Source of the DNA: an uncultured Acetobacteraceae bacterium
GTDB lineage: Bacteria > Pseudomonadota > Alphaproteobacteria > Acetobacterales > Acetobacteraceae
DNA length: 40,534 bases
Assembly (NCBI GenBank): GCA_903924985.1
Contig: CAIYDT010000205.1
Span: forward strand, 1-40,534
Direction: 5' to 3'
The translations under genes were made by a program, and so were the position numbers. Shown piece by piece: positions 8,872 through 19,831 of this stretch. Position 1 is the first letter of the stretch. Every line of letters starts with the position of its first letter. A model generated the notes under the pieces. It was not told the DNA's origin. It made no database searches and saw only the letters and a program-made list of their open reading frames with translations.

Positions 8872-9708
8872 TCAATTCGGGACTGACGCCGCGTCCCAAT
8901 CCTTGATCGACACCCTCCAGTGGATCCGGTCCTGCTCGGGGGGGTAATCCCCGGCGGCCTTGTGATAGGAGCAGCGGTTGTCCCAGATCACGATGTCACC
9001 GACGCTCCATTTGTGCACGTACTGGCCGTACGGCTGGATCATGCGTTCCTTTAGGTCCGCGATCAGATCGTCGCTCACGGTTTTTTCCAGGCCTTGCAGG
9101 CAAACGATCTTCAGGCGGTCGAAATACAGGGATTTGCGGCCGCTTTCGCGATGGGTCCGGATGATCGGATGCAGCGCGGGCTTCCAGTCCTCATCCTCGG
9201 GGTTCAGCAGGCCGGGGGTGCCGTAGGTGAAGGCGCCAACCACGCCCTCCAGCTGGTCTTTCAGGCGTTGCGGCAGCGCCTCATACGCTTCGTAACCGGA
9301 GGCGAAATAGGTGTCCCCGCCCCGGTCGGGAATCGCCAGAGCATATAGTTGCGTCGCTTTGAACGGTATTTTTTCGTAGGCGCCATCGGTGTGCCAACCT
9401 TCGGCACCACGGCGGTATATTGTTTCGTTCAATTTTCCATCTGGGCCGAATTTGTTGACGCCCAACAGAGTGATATCCGGGTAGTCCGGATGGCGAGTCG
9501 ATTTGGAGGGGTGGGGTTTGATGATGCCGAAACGGCGACTATAGGCCAGAAATTCGGGAATTGTCAGTTCCTGACCGGTGACGACCAGCACGTTATGGTC
9601 GATCCAGGCCTGGTAGATTTTGGCAAAATCCTCGTCGCTGATGCTTTTGACGTCGACGCCGGAGACCTCGACGCCGATTTGGTCGCCGACGACGCGGATG
9701 TTCATCAT
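8872..9708 (-). CDS. TauD/TfdA-family Fe(II)/2-oxoglutarate dioxygenase
   Basis: Non-haem iron oxygenase that uses 2-oxoglutarate and O2 to hydroxylate a small molecule; the substrate cannot be told. The 278 aa product has the iron ligands His106 and Asp108 (GWHTDGAY) and His249 (WDNRCSYHKAAGDYPP), with Arg265 (RIHWRVS) as the likely 2-oxoglutarate anchor. The frame is open upstream to 9897, but the ATG at 9708 has GAGGAA eight to twelve bases before it and begins a normal TauD N-terminus. This ATG overlaps the stop of the aspartic protease gene (ATGA), so the pair is translationally coupled. Confidence 0.92.
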   Translation of the reverse strand: MMNIRVVGDQIGVEVSGVDVKSISDEDFAKIYQAWIDHNVLVVTGQELTIPEFLAYSRRFGIIKPHPSKSTRHPDYPDITLLGVNKFGPDGKLNETIYRRGAEGWHTDGAYEKIPFKATQLYALAIPDRGGDTYFASGYEAYEALPQRLKDQLEGVVGAFTYGTPGLLNPEDEDWKPALHPIIRTHRESGRKSLYFDRLKIVCLQGLEKTVSDDLIADLKERMIQPYGQYVHKWSVGDIVIWDNRCSYHKAAGDYPPEQDRIHWRVSIKDWDAASVPN

Positions 9709-10709
9709 GGCTGGTTCCTCATTTCGTGCGCCAGTTTCGATACGAAGACCTGTTTGGTGGGGAAGGATAGCCACACGCGGCGCCCTTCCAGGAAATCCCT
9801 CCCGATCAGGGCGTCTCCCACCCCGGCGTCGGTGGGCAATACGGAGAGCATGAGGCCCTGAATCGTCGCCGGACCGACCCGCAGTTCGCGGAACCAATGC
9901 AGATGCGATGTCATGGTCCCGCTGCCCGCGCCACGCTGGACGATTTTCCGGTCCAGCGCCATTTTCTCCTCGGTCAGCCCTACGCGGTTGGCCATTTGCA
10001 CGCCGATCGTGGTGGCGGACGCCCCGGTGTCGAGGATGGCCTGACCGCGCATGCCGTCAAGCTGGAAGGGAATGAGCAGTCGGTCCTTTTTTTGCGTGAC
10101 ACCGTCGATGGCAACGAACGGTTCCTGCCAGGGCGGCTGGTTGTTCAGGCAGCGGCGCACGCGATAGATGGTCAAGGCCTTGCCGGGGACGTCGATATCC
10201 AGGTCGAAGGCCAGCAGGATGTCGGCGCCCAGCAGCCCGTCCGCCAGCGGAACGGCGTCGTTGTCGAATCCGAATTTACCGACTGCCACACGTTCAATCG
10301 GCGGAAGGCGGACATTGCCGAGCGTGAAGTTGGACACGACGGCATCGGCACTGACGATGGTGCCGCCGAGGCCGGTGGAGGAGCGGATCCGGCTCATGTC
10401 ACGGGGCAGATGCAGCCGGCCCGCCGCGGTCTCCGAAATTGAGGTGCGTTCGGCGCCGCTATCGACGATTAGCCGGATTTCCCGGCCGTTGATGCTGACC
10501 GGGACGGTCAACAATTGGCCGCGTACTTCGATCGGCAAGCGGGCGATCGCGGTTGGTTCGCAGCCTGCCGCGACCCCGCCCGGTGGCGCGACTTTCCCCT
10601 GTCGGATTTGATCTTGCCGATACAGCTCGTCCGCCGAGGGCGGCGGAGGCCCACAGGTGGTCAGGACAGCCAGAACGAGCAGAGCAAAGGCACGGGCGAT
10701 AGGTGGCAC
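9705..10709 (-). CDS. Retropepsin-like aspartic protease, two-lobed putative lipoprotein
   Basis: Putative exported aspartic protease of 334 aa. The N-terminus is a signal peptide ending in VLTTC, with Cys19 as possible lipidation site; the box is imperfect because Thr precedes the Cys. Two retropepsin-type catalytic motifs are present in one chain: IVDSGAERTS (Asp83) and ILDTGASATT (Asp227), each followed by a flap-like region and a hydrophobic-Gly element (GLLGADIL about 158-165; ALIGRDFLEG near the C-terminus). So one polypeptide could form the usual two-aspartate active site. It is the first gene of a coupled pair with the dioxygenase and divergent from hyuB. Substrate unknown. Confidence 0.85.
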   Translation of the reverse strand: MPPIARAFALLVLAVLTTCGPPPPSADELYRQDQIRQGKVAPPGGVAAGCEPTAIARLPIEVRGQLLTVPVSINGREIRLIVDSGAERTSISETAAGRLHLPRDMSRIRSSTGLGGTIVSADAVVSNFTLGNVRLPPIERVAVGKFGFDNDAVPLADGLLGADILLAFDLDIDVPGKALTIYRVRRCLNNQPPWQEPFVAIDGVTQKKDRLLIPFQLDGMRGQAILDTGASATTIGVQMANRVGLTEEKMALDRKIVQRGAGSGTMTSHLHWFRELRVGPATIQGLMLSVLPTDAGVGDALIGRDFLEGRRVWLSFPTKQVFVSKLAHEMRNQP

Positions 10710-10783
10710 AAGAACTCCCGGAGACGGTTGCCATTGGGGTGCTTCGGTGGTCGGATGGCGTGTCCTTATTTAGCCGAGCACCC

Positions 10784-12547
10784 ATGCCCGATCCTATCAC
10801 TGAAGAGCTCTTCCGCAACGCGATCTCGGCCCTCGGGGACGAGATGGTGCTGACCATCTACCGCACCGCCTATTCCGGGGTGCTGAAGAACATCATGGAT
10901 TACAGCGCGGCGATCTGCGACGCCGAAGGGCGGCTGGTGGCGCAGGGGCTGAGCCTGCCGGGGCACTTGGCCTCCATCCCCGTGTCGCTGAAGGCGGTGC
11001 TGGCCGCCTTCGGGGACGATATTTCCGAGGGCGATATATTTATCAATAACGACCCGTACGATGGCGGGATGCATTTGCCGGACATTTTCGTGTTCAAGCC
11101 TCTGTTCGCGGATGGGCGCGTGGTGGCCTACGCCGCGACGATTTGTCACCACACCGATGTGGGCGGGCGGGTGCCGGGGTCGAATGCCTCGGACAGCACG
11201 GAAATCTACGCCGAGGGGCTGCGGATTCCGCCGCTGAAACTGTACGAGAAGGGCGTCGCCAACAGTACCTTGTTCCGGATGATCGAGCGCAACGTGCGCA
11301 TGCCCGGCCGGGTGTTCGGGGATTTGCGCTCCCAGCTCGCGGCCTGCGAGATCGCGGCCCGGGGCATGACCGACCTGGCATCGCGGTATGGCGCCGATGG
11401 AGTCCGGGAATTAATGGTCGCGATGATGGATTACTCCGAACGGCTGACGCGGCACTGCTTGCTGGAGCTGCCGGACGGGGAGGCGACATTCACCGACTGG
11501 ATCGACGACGATCAGATCGACGTGGGCGTGCCCATCAAGCTGGTCTGCACCATCCGCAAGCGCGGCGATACGATGGAGGTCGACTGGACCGGCAGCGCCC
11601 CGCAGGTGAAGGGCGCGATCAATAATACACTCAGCTACACGCAGGCGATGAGCTACACGGCGGTGAAGTCGGTACTGTCGATCAACATGCCGAACAACGA
11701 TGGCGTGTTCCGGGCGATTAAGGTCATCGCGCCGGCCGGGACGATCACGCATGGCAAGCTGCCGGCGGCCTGCGCCGCGCGTGGATTGACAGGATTTCGC
11801 GGCACGGACTGCGCGTTCGGAGCCTTGGCCCAGCTATACCCAGACAAGGTGTTCGCTGCGTCGGACGGTGGCAATACCGGGCTGACGATCGGCGGTTACG
11901 ATAAAGACCTGAAACCGTTCATCTATGTCGATTTCATCTCAGGCGCCTGGGGTGGCCGGCCCTGGGCGGATGGGCTGGACGGCAACACCACCATGTTCGC
12001 CAACATGGCCAGTTTCTCGGTGGAGGTGATCGAGGCTGAGAACCCGCTGGAGGTGCTGGACTACGAATTCGTTCCGGATACCGGCGGGGCGGGCAAGTTC
12101 CGCGGCGGCATGTCGCAGCGTAAGACATGGCGGATGCTGGCAGACGAGGGGATTTTGCAGGTGCGCGCCGACCGGCAGGCCTTCCGTCCTTATGGTCTTT
12201 ATGGCGGAGGGCCGGGCATGCCCGGACTGAACGTGATGGACCCCGGTCTGAACACCGAGGAAAAGCTGCATGCCAAGATCACGATGACGCTGAAAAAGGG
12301 GAAGATTTTCCGGCACGAATTGCCCGGCGCCGGCGGCTGGGGCCCGGCGCTGGACCGCGAGCTGGACGCTGTTGCTCGGGATTTACGCGATGAGTTGGTG
12401 ACGACCGAAGGCGCCGCGCGGGATTATGGCGTGGTGGCGGCGGGGGACCCGCCCATGGTGGATGTTGTAGCGACGGAAGCGTTGCGGGCGCGGCTACGGG
12501 TTGAGCGGGCGCCGTTGCCGGATGTGGCCTGGGAGCCGGCGGCGTAA
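10784..12547 (+). CDS. hyuB: Hydantoinase B / oxoprolinase-family subunit
   Basis: One of the two subunits of ATP-dependent ring-opening or carboxylating enzymes such as N-methylhydantoinase, 5-oxoprolinase-type and acetone/acetophenone carboxylases. The 587 aa product begins DPITEELFRNAISALGDEM and has the family stretches SLPGHLASIPVSLKAVL, FINNDPYDGGMHLPDIFVF, HHTDVGGRVPGS and the glycine-rich C-terminus PGAGGWGP. The frame is open upstream to 10703, but ATG 10784 gives the canonical N-terminus. Its partner hyuA lies 1.2 kb downstream, beyond an antisense gene. The actual substrate is not predictable from sequence. Confidence 0.93.
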   Translation: MPDPITEELFRNAISALGDEMVLTIYRTAYSGVLKNIMDYSAAICDAEGRLVAQGLSLPGHLASIPVSLKAVLAAFGDDISEGDIFINNDPYDGGMHLPDIFVFKPLFADGRVVAYAATICHHTDVGGRVPGSNASDSTEIYAEGLRIPPLKLYEKGVANSTLFRMIERNVRMPGRVFGDLRSQLAACEIAARGMTDLASRYGADGVRELMVAMMDYSERLTRHCLLELPDGEATFTDWIDDDQIDVGVPIKLVCTIRKRGDTMEVDWTGSAPQVKGAINNTLSYTQAMSYTAVKSVLSINMPNNDGVFRAIKVIAPAGTITHGKLPAACAARGLTGFRGTDCAFGALAQLYPDKVFAASDGGNTGLTIGGYDKDLKPFIYVDFISGAWGGRPWADGLDGNTTMFANMASFSVEVIEAENPLEVLDYEFVPDTGGAGKFRGGMSQRKTWRMLADEGILQVRADRQAFRPYGLYGGGPGMPGLNVMDPGLNTEEKLHAKITMTLKKGKIFRHELPGAGGWGPALDRELDAVARDLRDELVTTEGAARDYGVVAAGDPPMVDVVATEALRARLRVERAPLPDVAWEPAA

Positions 12548-12559
12548 TCCCCGCACCTA

Positions 12560-12593
12560 CCGTCATCCTCGGGCGAAGACCCGAGGGTGACGG
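12560..12593. repeat. REP-like palindrome, copy A
   Basis: Arms CCGTCATCCTCGGG (12560-12573) and CCCGAGGGTGACGG (12580-12593) pair over 14 bases with one T-G wobble around a 6-base loop. It lies between the converging hyuB and LLM-oxidoreductase genes and could terminate both. The same core recurs at 21192 and 27666, so it is a dispersed element, not just a local terminator. Confidence 0.8.
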
Positions 12594-12615
12594 TTAAAGA
12601 ACCGGCCAGTCCGCG

Positions 12616-13638
12616 TTACAGCCCCTGACGCACCCGCGGAAACACCTCTTTCGCGATCATTTCCATCGTCTCGATCGCCAGACTCTCCGGCATGCCGGCC
12701 CATTCCGTGCTCATGACGATATGGTTCATGCCGACCCGCTTGCGGGCATCGAGAATTTGCTCCGCGACCTCATCGGGGGAGCCGATGAGGAACCGGTCCT
12801 TGATCAAATCCTCGAACGATTGACCCAGGCCTCGGTCGCCTTCCGGCATTTCCTGATGCCAGGAGTGGTAGGCTTTGTATTTTGCACCGAGATACGGGGC
12901 GCACAGGCGGATGGCTTCCTCCCGGGTTTTTGCGACAAACACCTCCCGGCGCATCGGAAGCTCCTCGGGGAACGGCTTGCCGGCCGCATCCAGGGCTCGC
13001 TTGTACAGGTCCATCTGCCGTTGCAGTGCGCCGATCTCGACCGCCGGCCCGATATACCAGCAGTCGCCCATCCTGGCGGCGCGCTCGACGGCAGCGTCGG
13101 CGTTGGCGCCGATCCAGATAGGGGGATGCGGCTTCTGGATCGGGTGCGGGCTGCACGATGCCTCCTCCAGTTCGAAATACGGGGTCTTCATCGTCACCGT
13201 CTGTTCGCTCCACAGGCGCTTGATGGCGGTCAGATTGGCCTCGAACCGCTTGGCACGCTGGTTGCGGGGGACGCCGAAGGCCTTGAACTCCACGTCGCGG
13301 TATCCGAGGCCGACGCCCAAGATGATCTTGCCGCCGGTGATGACGTCCAACGTGGCGAATTCCTCGGCCACATGCAGGGGGGAGAGCAGCGGCAGCAGCA
13401 GCACGCCGGCGTTCAAGCGCATGTTCGGCGCCTCCGCCGCGAAGCGCGCCAGCATGGGGACGAGTTGCAGCATCTGGAACGGATGCGCGCTGTAGTGCGC
13501 GGTTTTGGTGACGGAGTTGTAGCCGAGCCGGTCGGCCAGCCGCACGAAGGCGAGGGTTTCCTGGAAACGGCGGGAGATATCCTCGCCCTCTTCAGCCTGG
13601 CCTCGGACCACCAGGCCGAACTGGAATTGATTGGTCAT
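12616..13638 (-). CDS. LLM-class (luciferase-like) flavin-dependent oxidoreductase
   Basis: TIM-barrel monooxygenase or reductase using FMN or F420, 340 aa. Visible family features are FVRLADRLGYNSV, AEEFATLDVITGGKIILGVGLGYRDVEF split over the middle of the barrel, HPPIWIGANADAAVERAARMGD, and GSPDEVAEQILDARKRVGMNHIV at the C-terminus. The start is ATG 13638 with GGGGAGA six to twelve bases upstream. It runs antisense between hyuB and hyuA, which suggests a shared catabolic task but not a shared transcript. Whether it uses FMN or F420 cannot be decided here. Confidence 0.9.
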   Translation of the reverse strand: MTNQFQFGLVVRGQAEEGEDISRRFQETLAFVRLADRLGYNSVTKTAHYSAHPFQMLQLVPMLARFAAEAPNMRLNAGVLLLPLLSPLHVAEEFATLDVITGGKIILGVGLGYRDVEFKAFGVPRNQRAKRFEANLTAIKRLWSEQTVTMKTPYFELEEASCSPHPIQKPHPPIWIGANADAAVERAARMGDCWYIGPAVEIGALQRQMDLYKRALDAAGKPFPEELPMRREVFVAKTREEAIRLCAPYLGAKYKAYHSWHQEMPEGDRGLGQSFEDLIKDRFLIGSPDEVAEQILDARKRVGMNHIVMSTEWAGMPESLAIETMEMIAKEVFPRVRQGL

Positions 13639-13644
13639 GGTGCG

Positions 13645-13673
13645 TCTCCCCTTTTCGTGTATTCGGGGGGAGA
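13645..13673 (-). promoter_or_regulatory. Hairpin covering the Shine-Dalgarno of the LLM oxidoreductase
   Basis: On the minus strand TCTCCCC (13673-13667) can pair with GGGGAGA (13651-13645), which is the ribosome-binding sequence of the downstream gene. Seven base pairs, 15-base loop. It may be chance pairing of a purine-rich site with a nearby pyrimidine run. Confidence 0.3.
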
Positions 13674-13735
13674 AGACGGCAGATGCGGCGTTGGGTCAAC
13701 TTGCGCGGGGTGGGTGCGGCTTGTACCGTCGCGGC

Positions 13736-15793
13736 ATGACCCTACGCATCGGCATCGACATCGGCGGAACCTTCACGGACCTCGTGGCCATCACGGGCGA
13801 CGGGCGGGTGGTGACGCGCAAAACCGCCTCCACCCCGCACGACTACGGTGAGGGTATCGTCGTCGGTTTGTCCGCGCTGCTGGCCGAGGAATCCGGCACG
13901 GTCACAGACGTCCTGCACGCGACCACAGTCGGATCGAACACCGTGCTGGAGGGCAAGGGCGCCCGCACCGCTTTGATCACCACACGCGGCTTCCGCGACA
14001 TCCTGGAAATCCGCGACCTGCGGATGCCGGTGCTGTACGACATCACCTGGACCAAGCCGCGCGCGCTGGTGGAGCGGCGGTTGCGCCTGGAAGTGACGGA
14101 GAAGATGCGGCCGGATGGAACGGTCTCCGAGGCGCTCGACATGGACAGCGTCGCTGCCGCGATTGAGGTGCTGCGTCGCGAGCACGTCCATGGATTGGCG
14201 ATCTGCCTGCTGCACAGCTATGCCAATTCCGCGCACGAACAAGCCATCGCCGCTGCCGTGCGAGCAGCACTGCCGGATGTGGCGATTTCCATCAGCAGCG
14301 AGATATTGCCGGAAATCAAGGAGTATCCCCGCACGTCCACCACCGTCATCAATGCTTATGTGCAACCAGTGGTGCGCGCCTACATCACCGCGCTGGACGC
14401 CCGTTTGCGTGCTTTGGGGATCGGGGCGCCGTTGCAATTGATGCAGTCCAACGGCGGGTTGGCCTCGGCCGCGTTCGCCGCCGCCGTGCCGGCCCATATC
14501 ATCGAATCCGGCCCCGCCGCCGGCGTGGTCGGCGGTGCCGCTTTGGCTCGGCGCTTGAACGAGCCGCGCATCATCACGTTCGACATGGGCGGAACGACCG
14601 CCAAGGCCGGGCTGGTCGAAAACGCCGAGGTGCTACGGTCCGAGGCCATCGAGGTCGGCGGCGGCGTCATGGTCGGGTCCCGGCTGTTGGTCGGCGCGGG
14701 CTACATGCTGAAATTGCCGGCAATCGATCTGGCGGAGGTCGGGGCCGGCGGCGGCTCGATCTGCCGGTTGGACGCGGCTGGCGCGCCGAAAGTGGGGCCG
14801 ATCAGCGCCGGGGCCGATCCGGGGCCAGTTTGTTACGGGCGCGGCGGGGTGTCGCCAACCATCACCGATTGCAATCTGGTACTGGGATATCTCGATCCCG
14901 GCGGGTTGGTTGGCGGGGCGATGAAGCTCGACCTGGACGCTGCGCGGGCTGCCGTGGAACGGGATTTGGCGCGGCCGATGGGGTGTTCGGTCGAGGACGC
15001 GGCGTTCGGGATGCTGCGTTTGGCCTCGGCCACCATGATGCGGGCGATTCGCGCGGTGTCGGTGGAGCGGGGGCGGGATCCGCGGCAATTCGCGCTGCTG
15101 GCGTTTGGGGGCAACGGTCCGCTGTTCGCGGCCGGGATCGCGAGGGAGTTGGGCATCGCGCGCGTGATCATTCCGCCGCTGCCAGGCGTGTTCAGCGCGT
15201 TCGGATTGTTAGTGGCGGATGCGGAACATCACGGGGTGCGCAGCTTGCGGACCCGGCTGGATGCGGCGGATGGATCCCGCATCGCCGCCGTGTTGACCGA
15301 ACTCGAACTGGCTGGCGCGGCGCAGTTGGCGCGGGACGGGTTCTCGGCGGCCCGCCAGGAGGTTCGGCGTGCGGCGTTGGCCCGGTATGTCGGGCAGTCG
15401 AGCGAGATCGAGGTGCCGTTGGTGGGCGCGGTGACCCCGGCCGCGATCGCCGAGGCATTCGGCGTCGAGCATGAACGGACTTACGGATTCCGGGCGCCAG
15501 CGTCGGAGCCTGTGGAGTTGACTGGGCTGTCGGTAATTACCCGCGGATTGGCGGAGCGGCCGCGACTGCCGGAACGGATTCCGCCAATGGCTTCGGCGGG
15601 GCCGGCGAGCCGGCGTGCCTGGTTCCCAAGCAGCTTGTGGACGGAGACGCCGGTGGTGGATCGGGCCGGCTTGGCGGCGGGGCCTCGGGCTGGGCCGCTG
15701 ATCGTGCAGGAATACGACGCTACGTGCCTGGTGCCGCATGGGGCGAGGGCCGAGGTGGATGGGTTCGGGAATGTTTGCGTGACGGTTGGGTAA
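13736..15793 (+). CDS. hyuA: Hydantoinase A / oxoprolinase-family subunit
   Basis: ATP-binding partner of HyuB, 685 aa. The N-terminus RIGIDIGGTFTDLVA is the ASKHA-type phosphate-binding loop of the family; further marks are LHATTVGSNTVLEGKGARTALITTRGF (across two blocks), IESGPAAGVVGGA, FDMGGTTAKAGLVE and FGGNGPLFAAGIAREL. The frame is open upstream to 13631, but ATG 13736 is the canonical start. Together with hyuB it would form an ATP-dependent hydantoinase, oxoprolinase or ketone carboxylase; the sequence does not say which. A third carboxylase subunit is not seen in the window. Confidence 0.93.
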   Translation: MTLRIGIDIGGTFTDLVAITGDGRVVTRKTASTPHDYGEGIVVGLSALLAEESGTVTDVLHATTVGSNTVLEGKGARTALITTRGFRDILEIRDLRMPVLYDITWTKPRALVERRLRLEVTEKMRPDGTVSEALDMDSVAAAIEVLRREHVHGLAICLLHSYANSAHEQAIAAAVRAALPDVAISISSEILPEIKEYPRTSTTVINAYVQPVVRAYITALDARLRALGIGAPLQLMQSNGGLASAAFAAAVPAHIIESGPAAGVVGGAALARRLNEPRIITFDMGGTTAKAGLVENAEVLRSEAIEVGGGVMVGSRLLVGAGYMLKLPAIDLAEVGAGGGSICRLDAAGAPKVGPISAGADPGPVCYGRGGVSPTITDCNLVLGYLDPGGLVGGAMKLDLDAARAAVERDLARPMGCSVEDAAFGMLRLASATMMRAIRAVSVERGRDPRQFALLAFGGNGPLFAAGIARELGIARVIIPPLPGVFSAFGLLVADAEHHGVRSLRTRLDAADGSRIAAVLTELELAGAAQLARDGFSAARQEVRRAALARYVGQSSEIEVPLVGAVTPAAIAEAFGVEHERTYGFRAPASEPVELTGLSVITRGLAERPRLPERIPPMASAGPASRRAWFPSSLWTETPVVDRAGLAAGPRAGPLIVQEYDATCLVPHGARAEVDGFGNVCVTVG

Positions 15794-15964
15794 TGGTTAA
15801 ATCTGGCGGTACGACTGGGGAGACACCTTCTTCCCGAGGGTTTTAGACCACAGATTCGTAGGAACCATGATCGCGTTGATTAGCCTTCGGTTCGCAACAA
15901 TAATCTTCGTAACTTTGATTTACGATAAGATCGTTCGGGGTGTTTTTCCAAAATAGATGACGTT

Positions 15965-16654
15965 TCAAGTCCGCGTCCGTACCACTTGGTCCAAAATCAG
16001 CGCTGCCAAACCAGCTTCATCCCCCACTGACCCCAGGTCTACCAACCCATCCCCCAGCCGATCCCGAGCGGCGGCGATCAGCGCGGGCAGATCGTCACGG
16101 ACGTGGCCGCCCTCTCCCGCGAAGATGCCGAGCACCGCGACCAAAGGACCTTGCGCATCGGTCAGGGCGTCGGCGAGTAACGGGGCTTCCTCCAGGAATG
16201 CCACCCGAGCGCCCAGGCGTTCGGCGTGATCGTGCAACGCCGTTCTCCGGCCGGGGGACCTCGCGGAGCCGTGGCCGACCAGAATGATCTCTGCCGGTCC
16301 CCGACCAGCCAGGACTCGGTCGATCCGGGACTCGATCAATCCGGCCATCCCGGGATGGGTGCCGATGGGGGGGTGGAAGCGCAGGTTGCCCCCCCCTACC
16401 AGCGCCCTTGGCACCGCGATGCGGGTGAAATAGCCGTCCTCCATGAAGAAAGGGACGACATGGGTGGTACGAGAACCCAAAGCGGCCAGGGCCTCAGCGG
16501 CGGAGGGTGTGCCGTTCAGCAACCCAACACCGACGTCCGCGAATTCGCAACGCAACGAATCCGCATGGACATGCAACATCCGGCCCGCATCGGGGTAGCG
16601 AGTCGATCCGTGCCCGATCAGTAGCAGCGCATCGTGCGAAAAGGCGCCCGCCAC
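15965..16654 (-). CDS. CbiX-family protein (sirohydrochlorin chelatase-like, two domains)
   Basis: 229 aa with two CbiX half-domains in tandem, each opening with the family signature: LLLIGHGSTR near residue 10 and IILVGHGSARSPG near residue 120. Family members insert Co or Ni/Fe into sirohydrochlorin or related tetrapyrroles, with the motif His in the metal site. No other cobalamin or sirohaem gene is nearby, so function is by family only. It starts with GTG at 16654, the base directly after the stop of the enoyl-CoA hydratase gene, and is the last gene of a five-gene operon. The 171-base gap to hyuA is AT-richer than its surroundings and has no gene. Confidence 0.85.
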   Translation of the reverse strand: MAGAFSHDALLLIGHGSTRYPDAGRMLHVHADSLRCEFADVGVGLLNGTPSAAEALAALGSRTTHVVPFFMEDGYFTRIAVPRALVGGGNLRFHPPIGTHPGMAGLIESRIDRVLAGRGPAEIILVGHGSARSPGRRTALHDHAERLGARVAFLEEAPLLADALTDAQGPLVAVLGIFAGEGGHVRDDLPALIAAARDRLGDGLVDLGSVGDEAGLAALILDQVVRTRT

Positions 16655-17473
16655 CTATTCGCCCGTGAAATTCGGCCGGCGCTTGGCGGCGAAGGCCGAA
16701 ACCGCTTCCTGGTGGTCCTTCGACAGGTTGGATTGGGTTTCCAAACTGAGGCTCAGATCCATTGTCGAATGCGCGATCTGCCTCAGTGGGATGTTGATCA
16801 CCTGCTTGGTCCAGCGAATCGACTTCATCGCGCCCGCCGCCAAACGCCGAGCCAGGGTGTAGACCTTGTCGTCGAGTTCCTCGGGGGGAACGACGTGGTT
16901 GATCAGCCCGATGCGGTACGCCTCGGCAGCCGTCATAAGATCGCCGGTGAAAAGGTACTCCTTGGCTCGGGCGAAACCGATCAGTTGCGGCCAGATCAAC
17001 GACCCGCCATCGCCCGCGACGAGGCCCGCATTGACGTGCGGGTCGCCGATCTTGGCGGTATCGGCGGCGATAATGATGTCGCACATCAGCGCCACCGTCG
17101 CGCCCAAACCGACCGCGTGGCCGTTGACCCGAGCAATGATCGGCTTGTCGCACTCCAGCATGCGGAAAATGATGCGCTTGGCTTCGGGTAGGCTGGTGGC
17201 ATCCCAGAGTTCGGGCCGGTCGATCTTCTGCTGCATGGCGATGACATTGCCGCCAGCGGAGAATGCCCGGCCCGCGCCGGTCAGCACGACGACGTTCACT
17301 TCGGGGTCGTCCTGCACATCCTCCCAGATACGCGACATGGAGTAGTGCATCTCGGCCGAGAAGGCGTTCATGGCTTCCGGGGCGTTCAAGGTGATGGTCA
17401 TCACCTTGTCCTGCTTCTCGACTTTCAACCCACCATATTGGCTGTAGTCATAGACTTTATCGAGCGGCGGCAT
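16655..17473 (-). CDS. Enoyl-CoA hydratase/isomerase family protein
   Basis: Crotonase-fold enzyme of 272 aa acting on an acyl-CoA. The oxyanion-hole regions are visible as FSAGGNVIAM and NGHAVGLGATVALMCDI, followed by GDPHVNAGLVAGDGGSLIWP. At the place where classical hydratases carry a catalytic Glu (PE-hydrophobic before the GG loop) this protein has PHV, while the acidic residue AKEYLFTGD is kept, so it may not be a simple 2-enoyl-CoA hydratase. ATG start 18 bases after the acs stop; operon member between acs and the CbiX gene. Confidence 0.88.
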   Translation of the reverse strand: MPPLDKVYDYSQYGGLKVEKQDKVMTITLNAPEAMNAFSAEMHYSMSRIWEDVQDDPEVNVVVLTGAGRAFSAGGNVIAMQQKIDRPELWDATSLPEAKRIIFRMLECDKPIIARVNGHAVGLGATVALMCDIIIAADTAKIGDPHVNAGLVAGDGGSLIWPQLIGFARAKEYLFTGDLMTAAEAYRIGLINHVVPPEELDDKVYTLARRLAAGAMKSIRWTKQVINIPLRQIAHSTMDLSLSLETQSNLSKDHQEAVSAFAAKRRPNFTGE

Positions 17474-17491
17474 GTGCGTGGCTCCCTTCTG

Positions 17492-19441
<1,950 letters not shown>

Positions 19442-19468
19442 GGTCTAGGTTCCTTCCGTTCTTGCGAT

Positions 19469-19831
19469 TTACAGCCCAGCGTTGGCCGGCACACAGATGA
19501 TACCATCGCGCATCTCGTGCGCGATGGTTTCCAGATAATCGCCCTTGCAAGGGCCTTTCAGGCACTCACCGTTCGATACCGCGAACTCCGCCCCGTGGGT
19601 GGCACAAATAATAAACTGCTTGTCGTTGGACATGAAGCGGTTGGGCATCCAGTCCAACGGCGTGCCGATGTGCGGGCAGGAATTGAGGTAAACGATCACC
19701 TTGTCCCCCTGCCGCACGGCCATCAGGCCGGTGAATCCCCCGGGGGCCGGGGGGAAACCGACCGCGTCGCCATCGGGGATCTCCTCCGGCTTGCATAGCG
19801 CCCGTACTTCTTCGTCTATCAGTGTTCGCAT
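19469..19831 (-). CDS. Rieske [2Fe-2S] ferredoxin-like protein
   Basis: Small soluble Rieske protein, 120 aa. Cluster ligands are Cys52/His54 (NSCPHIGTPLDW) and Cys76/His79 (IICATHGAEF); the spacing between the two pairs is 21 residues. There is no catalytic oxygenase domain, so it would be an electron carrier. The frame is open further upstream, but ATG 19831 overlaps the end of the EVE gene by 13 bases and gives a normal domain, so I prefer it. Cys90 and Cys95 after the second pair are extra cysteines. The redox partner is not in the operon. Confidence 0.88.
   Translation of the reverse strand: MRTLIDEEVRALCKPEEIPDGDAVGFPPAPGGFTGLMAVRQGDKVIVYLNSCPHIGTPLDWMPNRFMSNDKQFIICATHGAEFAVSNGECLKGPCKGDYLETIAHEMRDGIICVPANAGL

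Noticed and set aside
15907..15925. TCGTAA/TTACGA hairpin in the AT-rich hyuA-cbiX gap
   Set aside because: Only six pairs, no T run in the right place; likely chance in AT-rich sequence.
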